Assembly (NCBI GenBank): GCA_029881805.1
Contig: JAOULW010000002.1
Span: forward strand, 124,001-188,000
Direction: 5' to 3'
Source of the DNA: Candidatus Bathyarchaeota archaeon
GTDB taxonomy: Archaea > Thermoproteota > Bathyarchaeia > Bathyarchaeales > Bathycorpusculaceae
Length of the DNA: 64,000 bases
Part shown: positions 26,243 to 34,789 of the stretch, piece by piece
Layout of the letters: each line of letters opens with the position of its first letter
How positions within the stretch are numbered: the first letter of the stretch is position 1
Made by a program: the position numbers and the translations under genes
Notes under the pieces: model-generated
What the model was told of the DNA's origin: nothing
Seen by the model: only the letters and a program-made list of their open reading frames with translations
The model's database searches: none

Positions 26243-26372
26243 AGCATGAGGTGGGATTTGAACCTTCCACTCTCTGGAGAAAGCCGTTATGAAATCAGAA
26301 TCAAGATTCAAAAGCGGGATAACGGAAATCTAATTTCGGTCTTCTCCCGCAAACCTCCTTTTTTCTGCTTCC
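26243..26372 (-). repeat. tRNA-3'-like repeat, copy 6, interrupted by a stem-bearing insert
   Basis: Reverse strand: GCAGAAAAAAGGAGGTTTGC, GGGAGA, an insert of about 60 nt, TTCTCC, eleven bases, GGTTCAAATCCCACCTC. The insert contains CCGTTAT (26284-26290) pairing with ATAACGG (26319-26325) and sits exactly at the centre of the GGAGA/TCTCC core. It fills most of the intergenic space between the radical SAM gene and SOD. Confidence 0.6.
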
Positions 26373-26460
26373 TGTTTGACGCACGCTCGTCTGTGGCTGG
26401 TCTACAGAAACATTTTAAATTGTTACGCATTCATATTTATCAGTCGAAAAGGCGATAATT

Positions 26461-27078
26461 ATGGAGCAAAACAAATTTTATGTTCTGCCAAAACTGTCAT
26501 ACGACTACAAAGACCTGGCACCTCACATGTCTGAAGAACAATTAACGATACATCACAGCAAACACCACCAAGCATACGTCAACGGAGCAAACGCAATTCT
26601 CCAGAAGCTGGACAAAGCACGAAAAGAAAACGCGGACATAGACGTCAAATCCACCTTAAAGGATCTATCATGGAACATAGGCGGACACCTATTACATTCA
26701 TTATTCTGGGGAAACCTGGCGCCCCCGAGCAAAGGCGGCGGAAAACCTGCCGGAGTCTTAGGCGACGCTTTAGCCAAGGAATTTGGAAGTTTCGAAAGGT
26801 TCCAAAAAGAATTCTCTCAAGCTGCTGCAAGCGTAGAAGGCTCCGGTTGGGGTGCACTGTCTTATTGCAGACAAACGAACAGGCCGATAATAATGCAGAT
26901 AGAAAAGCACAACACCAACGTTTATCCCATGTTCAGAATTCTGATGGTCATCGACGTCTTCGAGCATGCATACTACATTGACTACAAGAATAACAGGGGC
27001 AAATTTATCGAAGCATTCTGGAACATAGTTAACTGGAACGCAGTAAACAATAGACTAGAAGAACTGTTGAAGCACTAG
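26461..27078 (+). CDS. sod: Fe/Mn superoxide dismutase
   Basis: 205 aa, complete. Metal ligands are visible: His31 in [13 protein letters not shown], a histidine in [13 protein letters not shown], and Asp and His in [13 protein letters not shown]. The N-terminal [18 protein letters not shown] is canonical. It converts superoxide to O2 and H2O2 in the cytosol. It lies beside the Zn-ferredoxin, glutaredoxin and FDR genes, so it is part of an oxidant-defence neighbourhood. Confidence 0.97.
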   Translation: MEQNKFYVLPKLSYDYKDLAPHMSEEQLTIHHSKHHQAYVNGANAILQKLDKARKENADIDVKSTLKDLSWNIGGHLLHSLFWGNLAPPSKGGGKPAGVLGDALAKEFGSFERFQKEFSQAAASVEGSGWGALSYCRQTNRPIIMQIEKHNTNVYPMFRILMVIDVFEHAYYIDYKNNRGKFIEAFWNIVNWNAVNNRLEELLKH

Positions 27079-27190
27079 GTCCAATTTCTCCTTTTTTGTT
27101 GTTCGAAGTCCAAATTAACTAAAGAACTCAGTCTTCACGCTTATGTAATTGAAAAAGTAGAGGAGATTATTTACTAAAACCAAGGTTCAA

Positions 27191-27517
27191 TTAGGGAGGC
27201 GTTATTTTAATCGCTTGAGCAGGGCATTGAGCTTCACAGGCAAGGCATTGAATGCAGTCTTTTTCTCGCGCTGGATCCGATTTCTTTTCTGAAGCTGGAT
27301 GCCCAGGCGTATCAGCCCAATCAAAAACAGTCACAGGGCAAATATCCATGCACACGCCGTCTCCAGTGCAAATGTCCCAGTCAACCGCCACGATAGTTCC
27401 GTGTATTCCAAGTTTTTCAGGTGGCTCAACCGGCCCCCAAACATCATGATCGTTATGTTTACTGGCAACTTTTCTATTTTTTTGGAAATCTTGATCTATT
27501 GGCAAGCATTTCACCAT
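27191..27517 (-). CDS. Zinc-containing dicluster ferredoxin
   Basis: 108 aa. The N-terminal extension has a His-rich SKHNDHDVWGPVEPPEKLGI segment corresponding to the Zn-binding N-domain of Sulfolobus-type ferredoxin. Two [4Fe-4S] motifs follow: CTGDGVCMDICP and CIQCLACEAQCP, with DTPGHPASEKKSDP between. In the first motif CxxDGxCxxxCP leaves room for a 3Fe or 4Fe cluster. It is the likely electron carrier for 2-oxoacid oxidoreductases and for the nearby FDR. Confidence 0.93.
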   Translation of the reverse strand: MVKCLPIDQDFQKNRKVASKHNDHDVWGPVEPPEKLGIHGTIVAVDWDICTGDGVCMDICPVTVFDWADTPGHPASEKKSDPAREKDCIQCLACEAQCPAQAIKITPP

Positions 27518-27645
27518 CTAGTCGATAAGAGAACTCCAAATATTAGTTTTTCCTTATTTAAGCCTGCTCGAACAGACTTCTGGTAACAAAAGAAACTTAA
27601 CATTATTATTCAACTAAAGCCTTATACGAAAATCATAAGCTGAAG

Positions 27646-27945
27646 ATGGCACGTGAAAAAATGAAAATTGTGAAGGTTCCAGGCAAAAACAACAAGCATA
27701 CGATCCTCTTGTACGCACTTAGCACATGCGCTTGGTGCAAAATGGCAAAGCAATTTCTGAAGGACAAGAATCTTGAATTTGAGTATGTTGACGTTGATTT
27801 GTGTAATGACGAAGACAAGGAAGAAATACGAAAACACATCTTAAGCAAGGGCGGAGTCCTCAGCTACCCCACAATGATCATAGACGACAAGATTTTGATC
27901 ACTGGCTTTCGCAAGGACAAATTGCAGGAGATTTTAGAGATTTGA
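27646..27945 (+). CDS. Glutaredoxin-like protein
   Basis: 99 aa: ILLYALSTCAWCKMAKQFL (CAWC active site), FEYVDVDLCNDEDKEE and LSYPTMIIDDKILITGF (cis-Pro and GF end). Thioredoxin-fold, NrdH/glutaredoxin class. Its TGA overlaps the TTG start of the next gene, giving translational coupling with the FDR, which makes it the probable electron acceptor of that enzyme. Confidence 0.9.
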   Translation: MAREKMKIVKVPGKNNKHTILLYALSTCAWCKMAKQFLKDKNLEFEYVDVDLCNDEDKEEIRKHILSKGGVLSYPTMIIDDKILITGFRKDKLQEILEI

Positions 27946-28487
27946 TAACCGTAGAAACGGTGCAGCAAAGGGCAGAAGCCGATGCTAAAACCTATGGGTA
28001 CGACTTAAATCCAAATCCCGATTTTCTGAGAGACCTTCTTGAAGGGCTAAAGAAGAATGAAGAACGTTACGGTTATCCTTCCTGCCCCTGCAGACTTGCT
28101 TCTGGAAATTTCGAGGTTGACAGAGACATAATGTGTCCATGCGATTATCGGGACCCAGATGTTGCAGAATTTGGAGCCTGCTACTGCGCGCTTTACGTTA
28201 GGAAAGACGTGTTCGAAGGCAAAACACCACTGCAGCCAGTTCCTGAACGAAGATCCCTAGAAAAACAGGCTAGAGCATACGGAACGACTACAGAAGTTTC
28301 CGCAGAAAACAAGGTCGAATCAGTTGCTACAGCCGCCGAAGCTTCCGAGATCAAAATGAAATTGTGGTATTGCAAACAGTGCGGCTATGTTGTCTTTCGA
28401 GAAGAGCCACCGTACATTTGCCCAATATGCAAAGCAAAAAGAGAGCTGTTTGCGGAATTAAGAATACGCATAGACGCCATAGGCTAA
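27942..28487 (+). CDS. Ferredoxin:disulfide reductase (FTR catalytic domain fused to rubredoxin-like domain)
   Basis: 181 aa. Residues 1-100 are the FTR catalytic chain: C48-P-C50, C65-P-C67 and C80-Y-C82, the CPC..CPC..CxC set that holds the [4Fe-4S] cluster and redox-active disulfide. After a linker, residues about 140-165 form a rubredoxin-like knuckle pair (WYCKQCGYVV, YICPICKAKR). The fusion matches the FDR described from Methanosarcina. It should reduce disulfides on the coupled glutaredoxin using ferredoxin electrons. TTG start within the TTGA overlap. Confidence 0.93.
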   Translation: MITVETVQQRAEADAKTYGYDLNPNPDFLRDLLEGLKKNEERYGYPSCPCRLASGNFEVDRDIMCPCDYRDPDVAEFGACYCALYVRKDVFEGKTPLQPVPERRSLEKQARAYGTTTEVSAENKVESVATAAEASEIKMKLWYCKQCGYVVFREEPPYICPICKAKRELFAELRIRIDAIG

Positions 28488-28497
28488 CTAGACTTCT

Positions 28498-28647
28498 TCA
28501 CTTTGTCACTGCTATCTCGATTTTTTTCCAGTCCTTCTTTATTCCACGTAAAGAAGTCACTGCCCCCGCAACTGTTCCGGCAAGAATCTTGACGACGAAC
28601 TCGTTAAGGTCTACCTCTTTACCATCAACGAGAAGCTTTACATCCAA
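28498..28647 (-). CDS. Small conserved archaeal protein (49 aa)
   Basis: A short reverse-strand gene: TTG start at 28647 preceded by GAGGTGA, stop TGA at 28498. The product begins MDVKLLVDGKEVDLNEFVVK and ends KKDWKKIEIAVTK, a two-strand/one-helix composition (DGKEVDLNEFV, ILAGTVAGAVTSL). It resembles short archaeal proteins with a D-G-K-x-V-x-L-N-E-F signature. Function unknown. It is convergent with FDR and divergent from nth. Confidence 0.75.
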   Translation of the reverse strand: MDVKLLVDGKEVDLNEFVVKILAGTVAGAVTSLRGIKKDWKKIEIAVTK

Positions 28648-28695
28648 CAGAATCACCTCAAAACATATTTTTCTCTATGAGCGTAAAAGCTTTCT

Positions 28696-29376
28696 GTGAA
28701 GAGCGTCACCGCTTTGAAAAAGAGAAATTCAAATACGTATCTCGACGACAAAACCCGAACACTAAAAATAACTGACCTGCTGGAAAAAGAGCATCCAGAC
28801 GCAAAAATAGCCTTAGAATACCCAAATACCTTGGAACTGTTAATAGCCACAATTCTTTCTGCACAATGCACAGACGAAAGAGTCAACAAAGTCACAAAGA
28901 CGCTGTTCAAAAAATACAAAAAAGCAGAAGACTACGCAAATGCGGACCTCAAAGAGCTCGAACAGGACATAAAACCCACAGGCTTCTACAGAAACAAAGC
29001 CAAAAACATCAAGAAATGCTGCCAAATGCTGATTGAAAAATACAACTCTCAAGTTCCTAAAACAATGAAAGAAATGCTAGAATTACCCGGCGTCGGCAGA
29101 AAAACCGCTAACATCGTACTAGCTAACGCTTACAATGTCGTAGAAGGAATCGCAGTGGACACCCATGTTCACAGACTAGCCAAAAGACTAGGGCTTACTA
29201 ATAATGAAGACCAAGACAAAATAGAGGCTGATCTAATGAAAATAGTTCCGAGAGAAAAGTGGATGCGATTCGCGGACTTGCTGATATTTCACGGGAGAAG
29301 AATATGCAATGCGAAGAAGCCGAAGTGCGAAATATGCGTATTGAAATCTCTCTGCCCCTCCGCATTCACTTTCTGA
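28696..29376 (+). CDS. nth: Endonuclease III (DNA glycosylase/AP lyase)
   Basis: 226 aa. HhH-GPD fold: IATILSAQCTDERVNKVT, the helix-hairpin-helix with catalytic lysine LPGVGRKTANIVLANAY, the catalytic aspartate in VDTHVHRLAKRLGL, and a C-terminal Fe-S loop CNAKKPKCEICVLKSLCPS (C-x6-C-x2-C-x5-C). It removes oxidised pyrimidines. GTG start. Confidence 0.96.
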   Translation: MKSVTALKKRNSNTYLDDKTRTLKITDLLEKEHPDAKIALEYPNTLELLIATILSAQCTDERVNKVTKTLFKKYKKAEDYANADLKELEQDIKPTGFYRNKAKNIKKCCQMLIEKYNSQVPKTMKEMLELPGVGRKTANIVLANAYNVVEGIAVDTHVHRLAKRLGLTNNEDQDKIEADLMKIVPREKWMRFADLLIFHGRRICNAKKPKCEICVLKSLCPSAFTF

Positions 29377-29431
29377 TCAATCAGTAAACGTTAACTTAAT
29401 AAATTCAACAATTCCAGAACTATATTATAGG

Positions 29432-30289
29432 TTGAAACTAATGGCAACTAAATTTTTGAAGAAAATTCTCGTTCCAATAGACGGGTCTGTCTCCAGTCTT
29501 ATGGCTGAAGAAACAGCGGCGGTAATTGCCAAAAAAACCGGTGCGTCTGTAACTGTTTTACATGCAACTCAAGAATTGAAAATGGGGTATCGCCTTCCCA
29601 AAAGTGTGGAAAACGAGATTCTAAGCCACATAGAACAAGAAGCGGAAAAAACAGTGAACGACACCCGAGCTCTGTTCAAAGAAGAGAAAATCAAGGTGGA
29701 CACAAAAACAATCGGAAGAAGCGACCCAGCAAACAGCATCCTAGAACTCTCAAGCAATTACGATATGACAATTATGGGCGCTCACGGAGAAAACGAAAAG
29801 GACCCTTATGCACTTGGAAGCATAACTAAGAAAGTCATACACCACGCAGATTATCCTGTATTGGTCACCAAGAAAGTCAGCCCTATTTCCAATTTGCTCA
29901 TATGCATCGACGGTTCCCCAAATTCATCCAAAGCCTTAGATTACGCTTTAAGACTCGCTGACAAAATGGATTCAAAGATTACGGTGCTCAATGTTCAAGA
30001 ACAAAAAATACACAAAAAGGCGCCAAAAGCCGTCGAAGAACTCGGACACAAAATTCTCGCGAAGTCTCTGACTGCTGTTGGAAAAAAGAAAGTGAAAGTT
30101 GACACGAAACTGAAAATTGGCGTCCCATCAGACAGCATAGTTGAAGTCGCAACGAAAGGAAAATACGACCTGATTGTTTTAGGAAGCAGAGGCTTGGGAA
30201 CAGTTGACCGATTCCTGCTTGGAAGCGTAAGCGACGACGTAAGCCACAAGGCAAAATGCTCAGTTCTAATCGTTCCGACGAAAAAGTAG
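29432..30289 (+). CDS. Tandem universal stress protein (UspA family)
   Basis: 285 aa with two USP domains: about 5-147 (KILVPIDGSVSS ... HADYPVLVTKK) and 148-285 (NLLICIDGSPNSSKALDYAL ... SVLIVPTKK). The second half has a full ATP-binding G-SRG-LG(9x)GS motif (LGSRGLGTVDRFLLGSV); the first is weaker (MGAHGENEKDPYALGS). Likely ATP-binding stress protein. The start may be the ATG at codon 4 (MATKFLKK). Confidence 0.92.
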   Translation: MKLMATKFLKKILVPIDGSVSSLMAEETAAVIAKKTGASVTVLHATQELKMGYRLPKSVENEILSHIEQEAEKTVNDTRALFKEEKIKVDTKTIGRSDPANSILELSSNYDMTIMGAHGENEKDPYALGSITKKVIHHADYPVLVTKKVSPISNLLICIDGSPNSSKALDYALRLADKMDSKITVLNVQEQKIHKKAPKAVEELGHKILAKSLTAVGKKKVKVDTKLKIGVPSDSIVEVATKGKYDLIVLGSRGLGTVDRFLLGSVSDDVSHKAKCSVLIVPTKK

Positions 30290-30343
30290 CAACGCAAATG
30301 ATTGATAAACATACAGCTTAAATCAGATTAGCATAATTCAATC

Positions 30344-30925
30344 ATGAGGAGTACGCTAATCATGGATGAAAAACAAATAACCATTATCGGGTTTGCAGGT
30401 AGCCTACGAAAAGATTCCTACAACAAAGCCCTATTGCGAGCCGCTGCCAAGCTGCTGCCAAAGAACACAAAACTTGAAATATTCGACCTCGAAGGAATTC
30501 CGCCATTCAATCAGGACTTAGAGGAAACAATGCCTGAAAAAGTCAAAAAATTCAAAACCAAAATCAGGGCAGCAGACGCAATATTGATCGCTACTCCAGA
30601 GTACAATTATTCGATGCCTGGTGTCCTCAAAAACGCTATGGATTGGGCATCAAGACCTTACGGGAACAATTCTTTTGAAGGCAAGCCCGTGGCAATCATG
30701 GGCGCGTCGCCTGGAATACTAGGTAGCGCAAGGGCGCAATATCATCTACGGCAGGTTCTAGTTGCTCTTAACATGCACGCACTCAACAGGCACGAAGTTA
30801 TTGTGTCAGCTGCAGATGATAGAATTGATGAGAACGGCAACGTGAGTGATGAAGTAACTAAGAAAAAAATAAGAGAATTACTGAGAAATTTGGTTGACTG
30901 GACAAGAAAATTAATGGAAAAGTAA
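30344..30925 (+). CDS. NADPH-dependent FMN reductase
   Basis: 193 aa flavodoxin-like FMN_red: FAGSLRKDSYNKALLRAA (phosphate loop), LIATPEYNYSMPGVLKNAMDWASRP (flavin-binding signature), VAIMGASPGILGSARAQYHLRQVL. It resembles ArsH/YieF/chromate-reductase type proteins that provide reduced flavin or reduce quinones. The likely start is the ATG at codon 7 (MDEKQITIIGF). Confidence 0.9.
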   Translation: MRSTLIMDEKQITIIGFAGSLRKDSYNKALLRAAAKLLPKNTKLEIFDLEGIPPFNQDLEETMPEKVKKFKTKIRAADAILIATPEYNYSMPGVLKNAMDWASRPYGNNSFEGKPVAIMGASPGILGSARAQYHLRQVLVALNMHALNRHEVIVSAADDRIDENGNVSDEVTKKKIRELLRNLVDWTRKLMEK

Positions 30926-30948
30926 CTGTTCTAGTAAACAAGATTGGT

Positions 30949-31332
30949 TCACACAATGTAGCTTCTTAAATCCGTGCTCTGCTTGAGGCATGTTCTGTAT
31001 CGCCCAAGCATCTCGTCAAGTGTCTTTCTTAAATCGTCTTCCGACATGAACCCAACGACTTGTCCCACGGCTCTTCCACTGCAGAAGAACATCATCGTGG
31101 GCGTGCTCATGACACCCAGATTGGTCGCCGTTTCTTGATTGGCTTGATTCTCCAGAATATTCAATTTTGCGAATCTAATTTTACCAGAATATCCCTCTGC
31201 CACAGAATCAAATATTGGGCTAAGTCTCATACACCAAGGGCACCGTTCATGCCAGAAATAAACAACCGTCAAAATGTCAGACTGCGAAACCTCTTTTTCC
31301 CAATTACTAATGTCTACTTCGAAAACGCCCAT
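30949..31332 (-). CDS. Thioredoxin
   Basis: 127 aa thioredoxin fold with active site C31-P-W-C34 (VVYFWHERCPWCMRLSP), FAKLNILENQ and cis-Pro STPTMMFFCSG. CPWC replaces CGPC, as in several archaeal thioredoxins. Cytosolic. It could accept electrons from FDR or a thioredoxin reductase outside the window. Confidence 0.92.
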   Translation of the reverse strand: MGVFEVDISNWEKEVSQSDILTVVYFWHERCPWCMRLSPIFDSVAEGYSGKIRFAKLNILENQANQETATNLGVMSTPTMMFFCSGRAVGQVVGFMSEDDLRKTLDEMLGRYRTCLKQSTDLRSYIV

Positions 31333-31392
31333 GTCAAATCACACATTGACTATGTAGTAAGCAAAGCATTAAAAACACACGCTTTTTTTGCT

Positions 31393-31980
31393 TCATCTTT
31401 TCCTTATTCGCTGAACAAAGTAGGCCAAAATGATTAAACAAGCGGCTATTGCCGACACACTTGAAAAAGTCACAATTGCTAAATTATCGGTTTCTAGGAT
31501 GAAGGCTACCGAAACCGCTGCAAGAAAAACGCCAAAATACAGACTTGCGTTGCTGCTCAAAAATTCAGTGAATTCTGTGCGAATAGTCTTGGAGTATTTA
31601 TTCAGCAAAATAACCATGGATGCAAAAGTTAAGAACATAATCACGAACGTGTAGGTTATTTCTGCCCAATAACTCTCACTTTCAAGAGTGAGCAAAAGCC
31701 CTATCTCGTCTACTATTAGGCCGCCTCCAGCTCCAAAAAGAATTGCCGCAACGCGGTTGACTCGCTCATTTTCAACGCTGATGCCAAGCCAGCCACTTAT
31801 GGCGAGCATTACTAAGCCGTACCAAAAATGATGAATATGATAGCCGCTGAATTTCCAGAAAACCGCGGGGTAAATGCTCGTAAAGATTCTTGCAACCGCA
31901 AAGGAGGCTACAAAAGAAATCAAAGCCAGTATCGAAAGGTTAGGCTTGGTCTTAAGCTTTTCTTCTTCAGGCATTTGCAA
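31393..31980 (-). CDS. Integral membrane protein with HIHH motif
   Basis: 195 aa, about five TM helices. Notable charged or His residues lie within or next to the membrane: SGYHIHHFWYGL and FGAGGGLIVDEIGLLLT. The His cluster plus DE pair may form a metal or catalytic site, but I know no named family. Short basic tail (QRIRKR). Confidence 0.65.
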   Translation of the reverse strand: MQMPEEEKLKTKPNLSILALISFVASFAVARIFTSIYPAVFWKFSGYHIHHFWYGLVMLAISGWLGISVENERVNRVAAILFGAGGGLIVDEIGLLLTLESESYWAEITYTFVIMFLTFASMVILLNKYSKTIRTEFTEFLSSNASLYFGVFLAAVSVAFILETDNLAIVTFSSVSAIAACLIILAYFVQRIRKR

Positions 31981-32078
31981 CGCGCTCCTAATGTTTTGAC
32001 TGAGTCTGGAAATGTCAAAGCTTTATTTATTATTTAGACCGGCACATTTACAAATTTAAGCTAAGTCTCTTTAGTAAG

Positions 32079-33023
32079 TTAAGGCGTCTCGCTTAGCGTA
32101 ACTTCAAAGAAGTGCTCTCTGCCTCTACGGAGAACAATTACTCTCACTCCATCTCCAGCTTTCCTTTTGTGAATTTCCTCCAGCAAGTCCTCAATGCGAT
32201 GAATTTCTACGTTGTCTAAGCTGAAAATTATGTCGCCCGCCGCTATTCCAGCATCTTCCGCAGGGCTTCCTCCCGCTATCTTTGTGACTAAAACTCCGCG
32301 TTTGATAGGCAGATTATAGTAATTGGCTATTTCTTCTGTCAAGCTTAGACCTATTATTCCCAGCCACGGTCTTGTGGAGACACCATCCGTAATCATTTCG
32401 CGTGTACAGGTCTTTGCCGAGTCTATCGGAATGGCGAACCCTATTCCATGGGCAAACGGTATGATAGCAGTGTTTATCGCCACGACTCTTCCATCCAGAT
32501 CTACAAGAGGGCCTCCGCTGTTTCCAGGGTTAATGGCCGCGTCGGTCTGAACAAGATTTTCTATTAAGCCTCTCTGCGATTCTATTGTTCTGTTTATTGC
32601 GCTTATTACTCCAGAGGTTATTGTTGGGCCGCCTGCCAAGCCAAAGGGGTTTCCAATCGCGTAGACTCTTTGCCCAACTCTTAACTTGTCTGAATTCCCA
32701 AGTTCCGCGCCTTGAAGGTCCTTTCCTCCGACTTTCACAACTGCTGTATCATGCAAGGCACATGAGCCGATTAAGCTTCCTTCTAAAACTTCACCATTCC
32801 ACAACGTAACGGTTATTTTCTTCGCTCCTCGAACCACATGATTATTGGTTAATATGAAACCTTTCGAGTCGATTACTGTACCGGAGCCCATTCCTCCAAC
32901 TGGGACTGCTTGATAGAATATGTTATGAACTAATTTCACAGTGCTTATGTTAACAACACTTCTAGTGACCTTTTCCAAAATGTCAAGAACATTTTTTTCA
33001 TCAAACGAAGACAAAACTCTCAC
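32079..33023 (-). CDS. HtrA/DegP-like serine protease with PDZ domain
   Basis: 314 aa. Trypsin-like triad: His in LTNNHVVRGAKK, Asp in LHDTAVVKV, Ser in NPGNSGGPLVDL. A C-terminal PDZ domain follows (RPWLGIIGLSL ... GGSPAEDAGIAAGDIIFSLD). No signal peptide or TM segment is visible, so it is probably cytosolic protein quality control. ATG start. Confidence 0.93.
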   Translation of the reverse strand: MRVLSSFDEKNVLDILEKVTRSVVNISTVKLVHNIFYQAVPVGGMGSGTVIDSKGFILTNNHVVRGAKKITVTLWNGEVLEGSLIGSCALHDTAVVKVGGKDLQGAELGNSDKLRVGQRVYAIGNPFGLAGGPTITSGVISAINRTIESQRGLIENLVQTDAAINPGNSGGPLVDLDGRVVAINTAIIPFAHGIGFAIPIDSAKTCTREMITDGVSTRPWLGIIGLSLTEEIANYYNLPIKRGVLVTKIAGGSPAEDAGIAAGDIIFSLDNVEIHRIEDLLEEIHKRKAGDGVRVIVLRRGREHFFEVTLSETP

Positions 33024-33085
33024 CTTAAACCATAGTTGATGTTGATTTTAATAAATTTTAATCAATTCTCGTCAAAAGCATGTTT

Positions 33086-33496
33086 TCATTTTTTCTTTCT
33101 TGAATTAAGGTGAGCAAGGCATAGGTCACATTCTCCTATTTCGACAGTTGGATCGGCTTTGTGGCAGAATTTGCACATCAAAGCCTTATTACGAATAATT
33201 GTACAAGCTTGGCAGAAAAGCTTCAAAAAATCTGTCCTCTCGTATTTCTTGTTAATGAGTAAGGCTATCATGTCTTCTACTGGAGTTTGTATTTCTTGCA
33301 CGTATTCAATTTTTATGACGTACCCTCTGGTTTCTGTGGTGTATTTGCTAACTGCAGATTGAGATAATCCGAGAATTTCGGCCACTTGATTCTGTTTCAT
33401 GTTGTATTTTTCTACGAGTTCTTTGGCTAACAAGGCCCTTACTGCTGGAACTACCGATCTCACGGCAACCTCGCATGGAATTATCAATTCTCTCAC
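33086..33496 (-). CDS. HTH regulator with zinc-ribbon C-terminus (COG2522-like)
   Basis: 136 aa. MRELIIPCEVAVRSVVPAVRALLAKELVEKYN is followed by a helix-turn-helix (MKQNQVAEILGLSQSAVSKYT), then a C-terminal CQACTIIRNKALMCKFCHKADP and GECDLCLAHL with CxxC pairs. This matches archaeal COG2522-type predicted regulators. A TATATA box lies about 30 nt upstream (33524-33530), suggesting a leaderless transcript. The array of palindromic sites immediately upstream is probably bound by this protein or by its divergent neighbour. Confidence 0.85.
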   Translation of the reverse strand: MRELIIPCEVAVRSVVPAVRALLAKELVEKYNMKQNQVAEILGLSQSAVSKYTTETRGYVIKIEYVQEIQTPVEDMIALLINKKYERTDFLKLFCQACTIIRNKALMCKFCHKADPTVEIGECDLCLAHLNSRKKK

Positions 33497-33531
33497 CGTC
33501 TATTCTAATTTCTAAGGAAACGTATATAAGG

Positions 33532-33565
33532 ATGACGTATGTCATATAATTATGACGTATGTCAT
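33532..33565. promoter_or_regulatory. Two tandem palindromic operators between divergent regulator genes
   Basis: ATGACGTATGTCAT occurs at 33532-33545 and 33552-33565, exactly 20 bp apart, about two helical turns, so two dimers would sit on the same face of DNA. ATGAC/GTCAT are the inverted arms. A third, reversed half-site (ATGACATACGT) lies at 33623-33633. They flank the shared TATATA element (33524-33530). Confidence 0.75.
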
Positions 33566-33622
33566 GAAGAACGCCTTCAAACCTGATTTTAGACCGAACC
33601 TTCCTTTCTCCCCTTTTCCGTC

Positions 33623-34693
33623 ATGACATACGTTGAAAGAGAGGTGCCTGACCACATGGAAATCGAATACGAATCAAGTGTGAAAGAAGGGGCAGAAGAA
33701 CCTTTAGGTTCATCAGAGATTTTGGAACGATGGGCTAACGCATGCAGTGACTGCAATCCACTCACGCCTGTTACATGTATGACAAAATGCGACATCTGGA
33801 AGTCGAAGAACGAACTCAGGAAACTGTACGAAAAGATGAAGAACCCAGCTTTCATGGTAAATCTGCTAAACACATTGAAAAATAAAAGACGACGACAAAT
33901 ACTTAAGATAATTTCTAGAGGGCGATACTCGACAAGTAGGCTTCAACAAGAACTGAGGAAATTAGGCTACTACCACAGCCAAAAGACAATAACTGAAGAA
34001 TACGTGTATCCTTTAGTCGACGTGGGGCTAGTTGACGAAAGTCAGAACAAGTATTACGCAACAGCATTTGGTCGCAAACTCGGTGCAATGATAGAGACCA
34101 TCCACAACCTTGAGAATATTTTACCGCCTCATTCCGAGTGCTATGAGGAGATAATGCTTTACACACTTCAAAGCGAGCCTAAAACCTTCGAAGATTTGAA
34201 AGGCATAATCCAGACTAAAAGTGTTTCACGAGTTCTGAGCCGGTTACAAAGAGCCGGACTAATAGAGACAACAAAAGAAAAAGACTATGTGTTCTATTTT
34301 AGAACGAAAAGAGACCCAAAAAAGGCGAAGTTTTCTCCAACCGAAAGAAAAGTATATGAAAACATTTCGCTCGAAGGAGTTTCAGCACGGAAACTGTCAG
34401 AAAACGCCAAAATCTCGCTAAGAAGAACATACAAATACTTGAGAAAATTGAAAGGAAAGAAACTGGTTTTCGCCCGAAAAAGTCCGAAACTTTACACGTT
34501 AACTACCAAAGGCATCGAATTATCCGTTGCATTGCTGAGAATACGCCGATTAGTATCGGAAACCCTAAGGACAGCTCTAGAGCTTGTTGGAGACACGGAG
34601 GCTCAAGAAGCGTTGATATCGGGCACTTCTCAAGTGATACACATTAGGAAAGAGAAAGAAGCCGTACCTGTAACGATTGTAGAACGCTTTTAA
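33623..34693 (+). CDS. Multi-domain winged-helix transcriptional regulator
   Basis: 356 aa (ATG 33656, MEIEYESSV, is an alternative start). Residues about 38-57 have a cysteine cluster, CSDCNPLTPVTCMTKCDIW. Three winged-helix-like units follow: NTLKNKRRRQILKIISRGRYSTSRLQQEL, a second around LQSEPKTFEDLKGIIQTKSVSRVLSRL, and a third around SPTERKVYENISLEGVSARKLSENAKISLRRTYKYL. The third operator site overlaps ATG 33623, which suggests feedback control or a downstream true start. The regulated process is unknown. Confidence 0.8.
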   Translation: MTYVEREVPDHMEIEYESSVKEGAEEPLGSSEILERWANACSDCNPLTPVTCMTKCDIWKSKNELRKLYEKMKNPAFMVNLLNTLKNKRRRQILKIISRGRYSTSRLQQELRKLGYYHSQKTITEEYVYPLVDVGLVDESQNKYYATAFGRKLGAMIETIHNLENILPPHSECYEEIMLYTLQSEPKTFEDLKGIIQTKSVSRVLSRLQRAGLIETTKEKDYVFYFRTKRDPKKAKFSPTERKVYENISLEGVSARKLSENAKISLRRTYKYLRKLKGKKLVFARKSPKLYTLTTKGIELSVALLRIRRLVSETLRTALELVGDTEAQEALISGTSQVIHIRKEKEAVPVTIVERF

Positions 34694-34789
34694 GGAAATC
34701 GACCTATTCCTTTCGATGTTTTTTCAGCTCCAACGACAAAAACAGTAAGAAAGCGAAGCACGCTCTTAGCAAGCTGAGTCTAACTCAAG

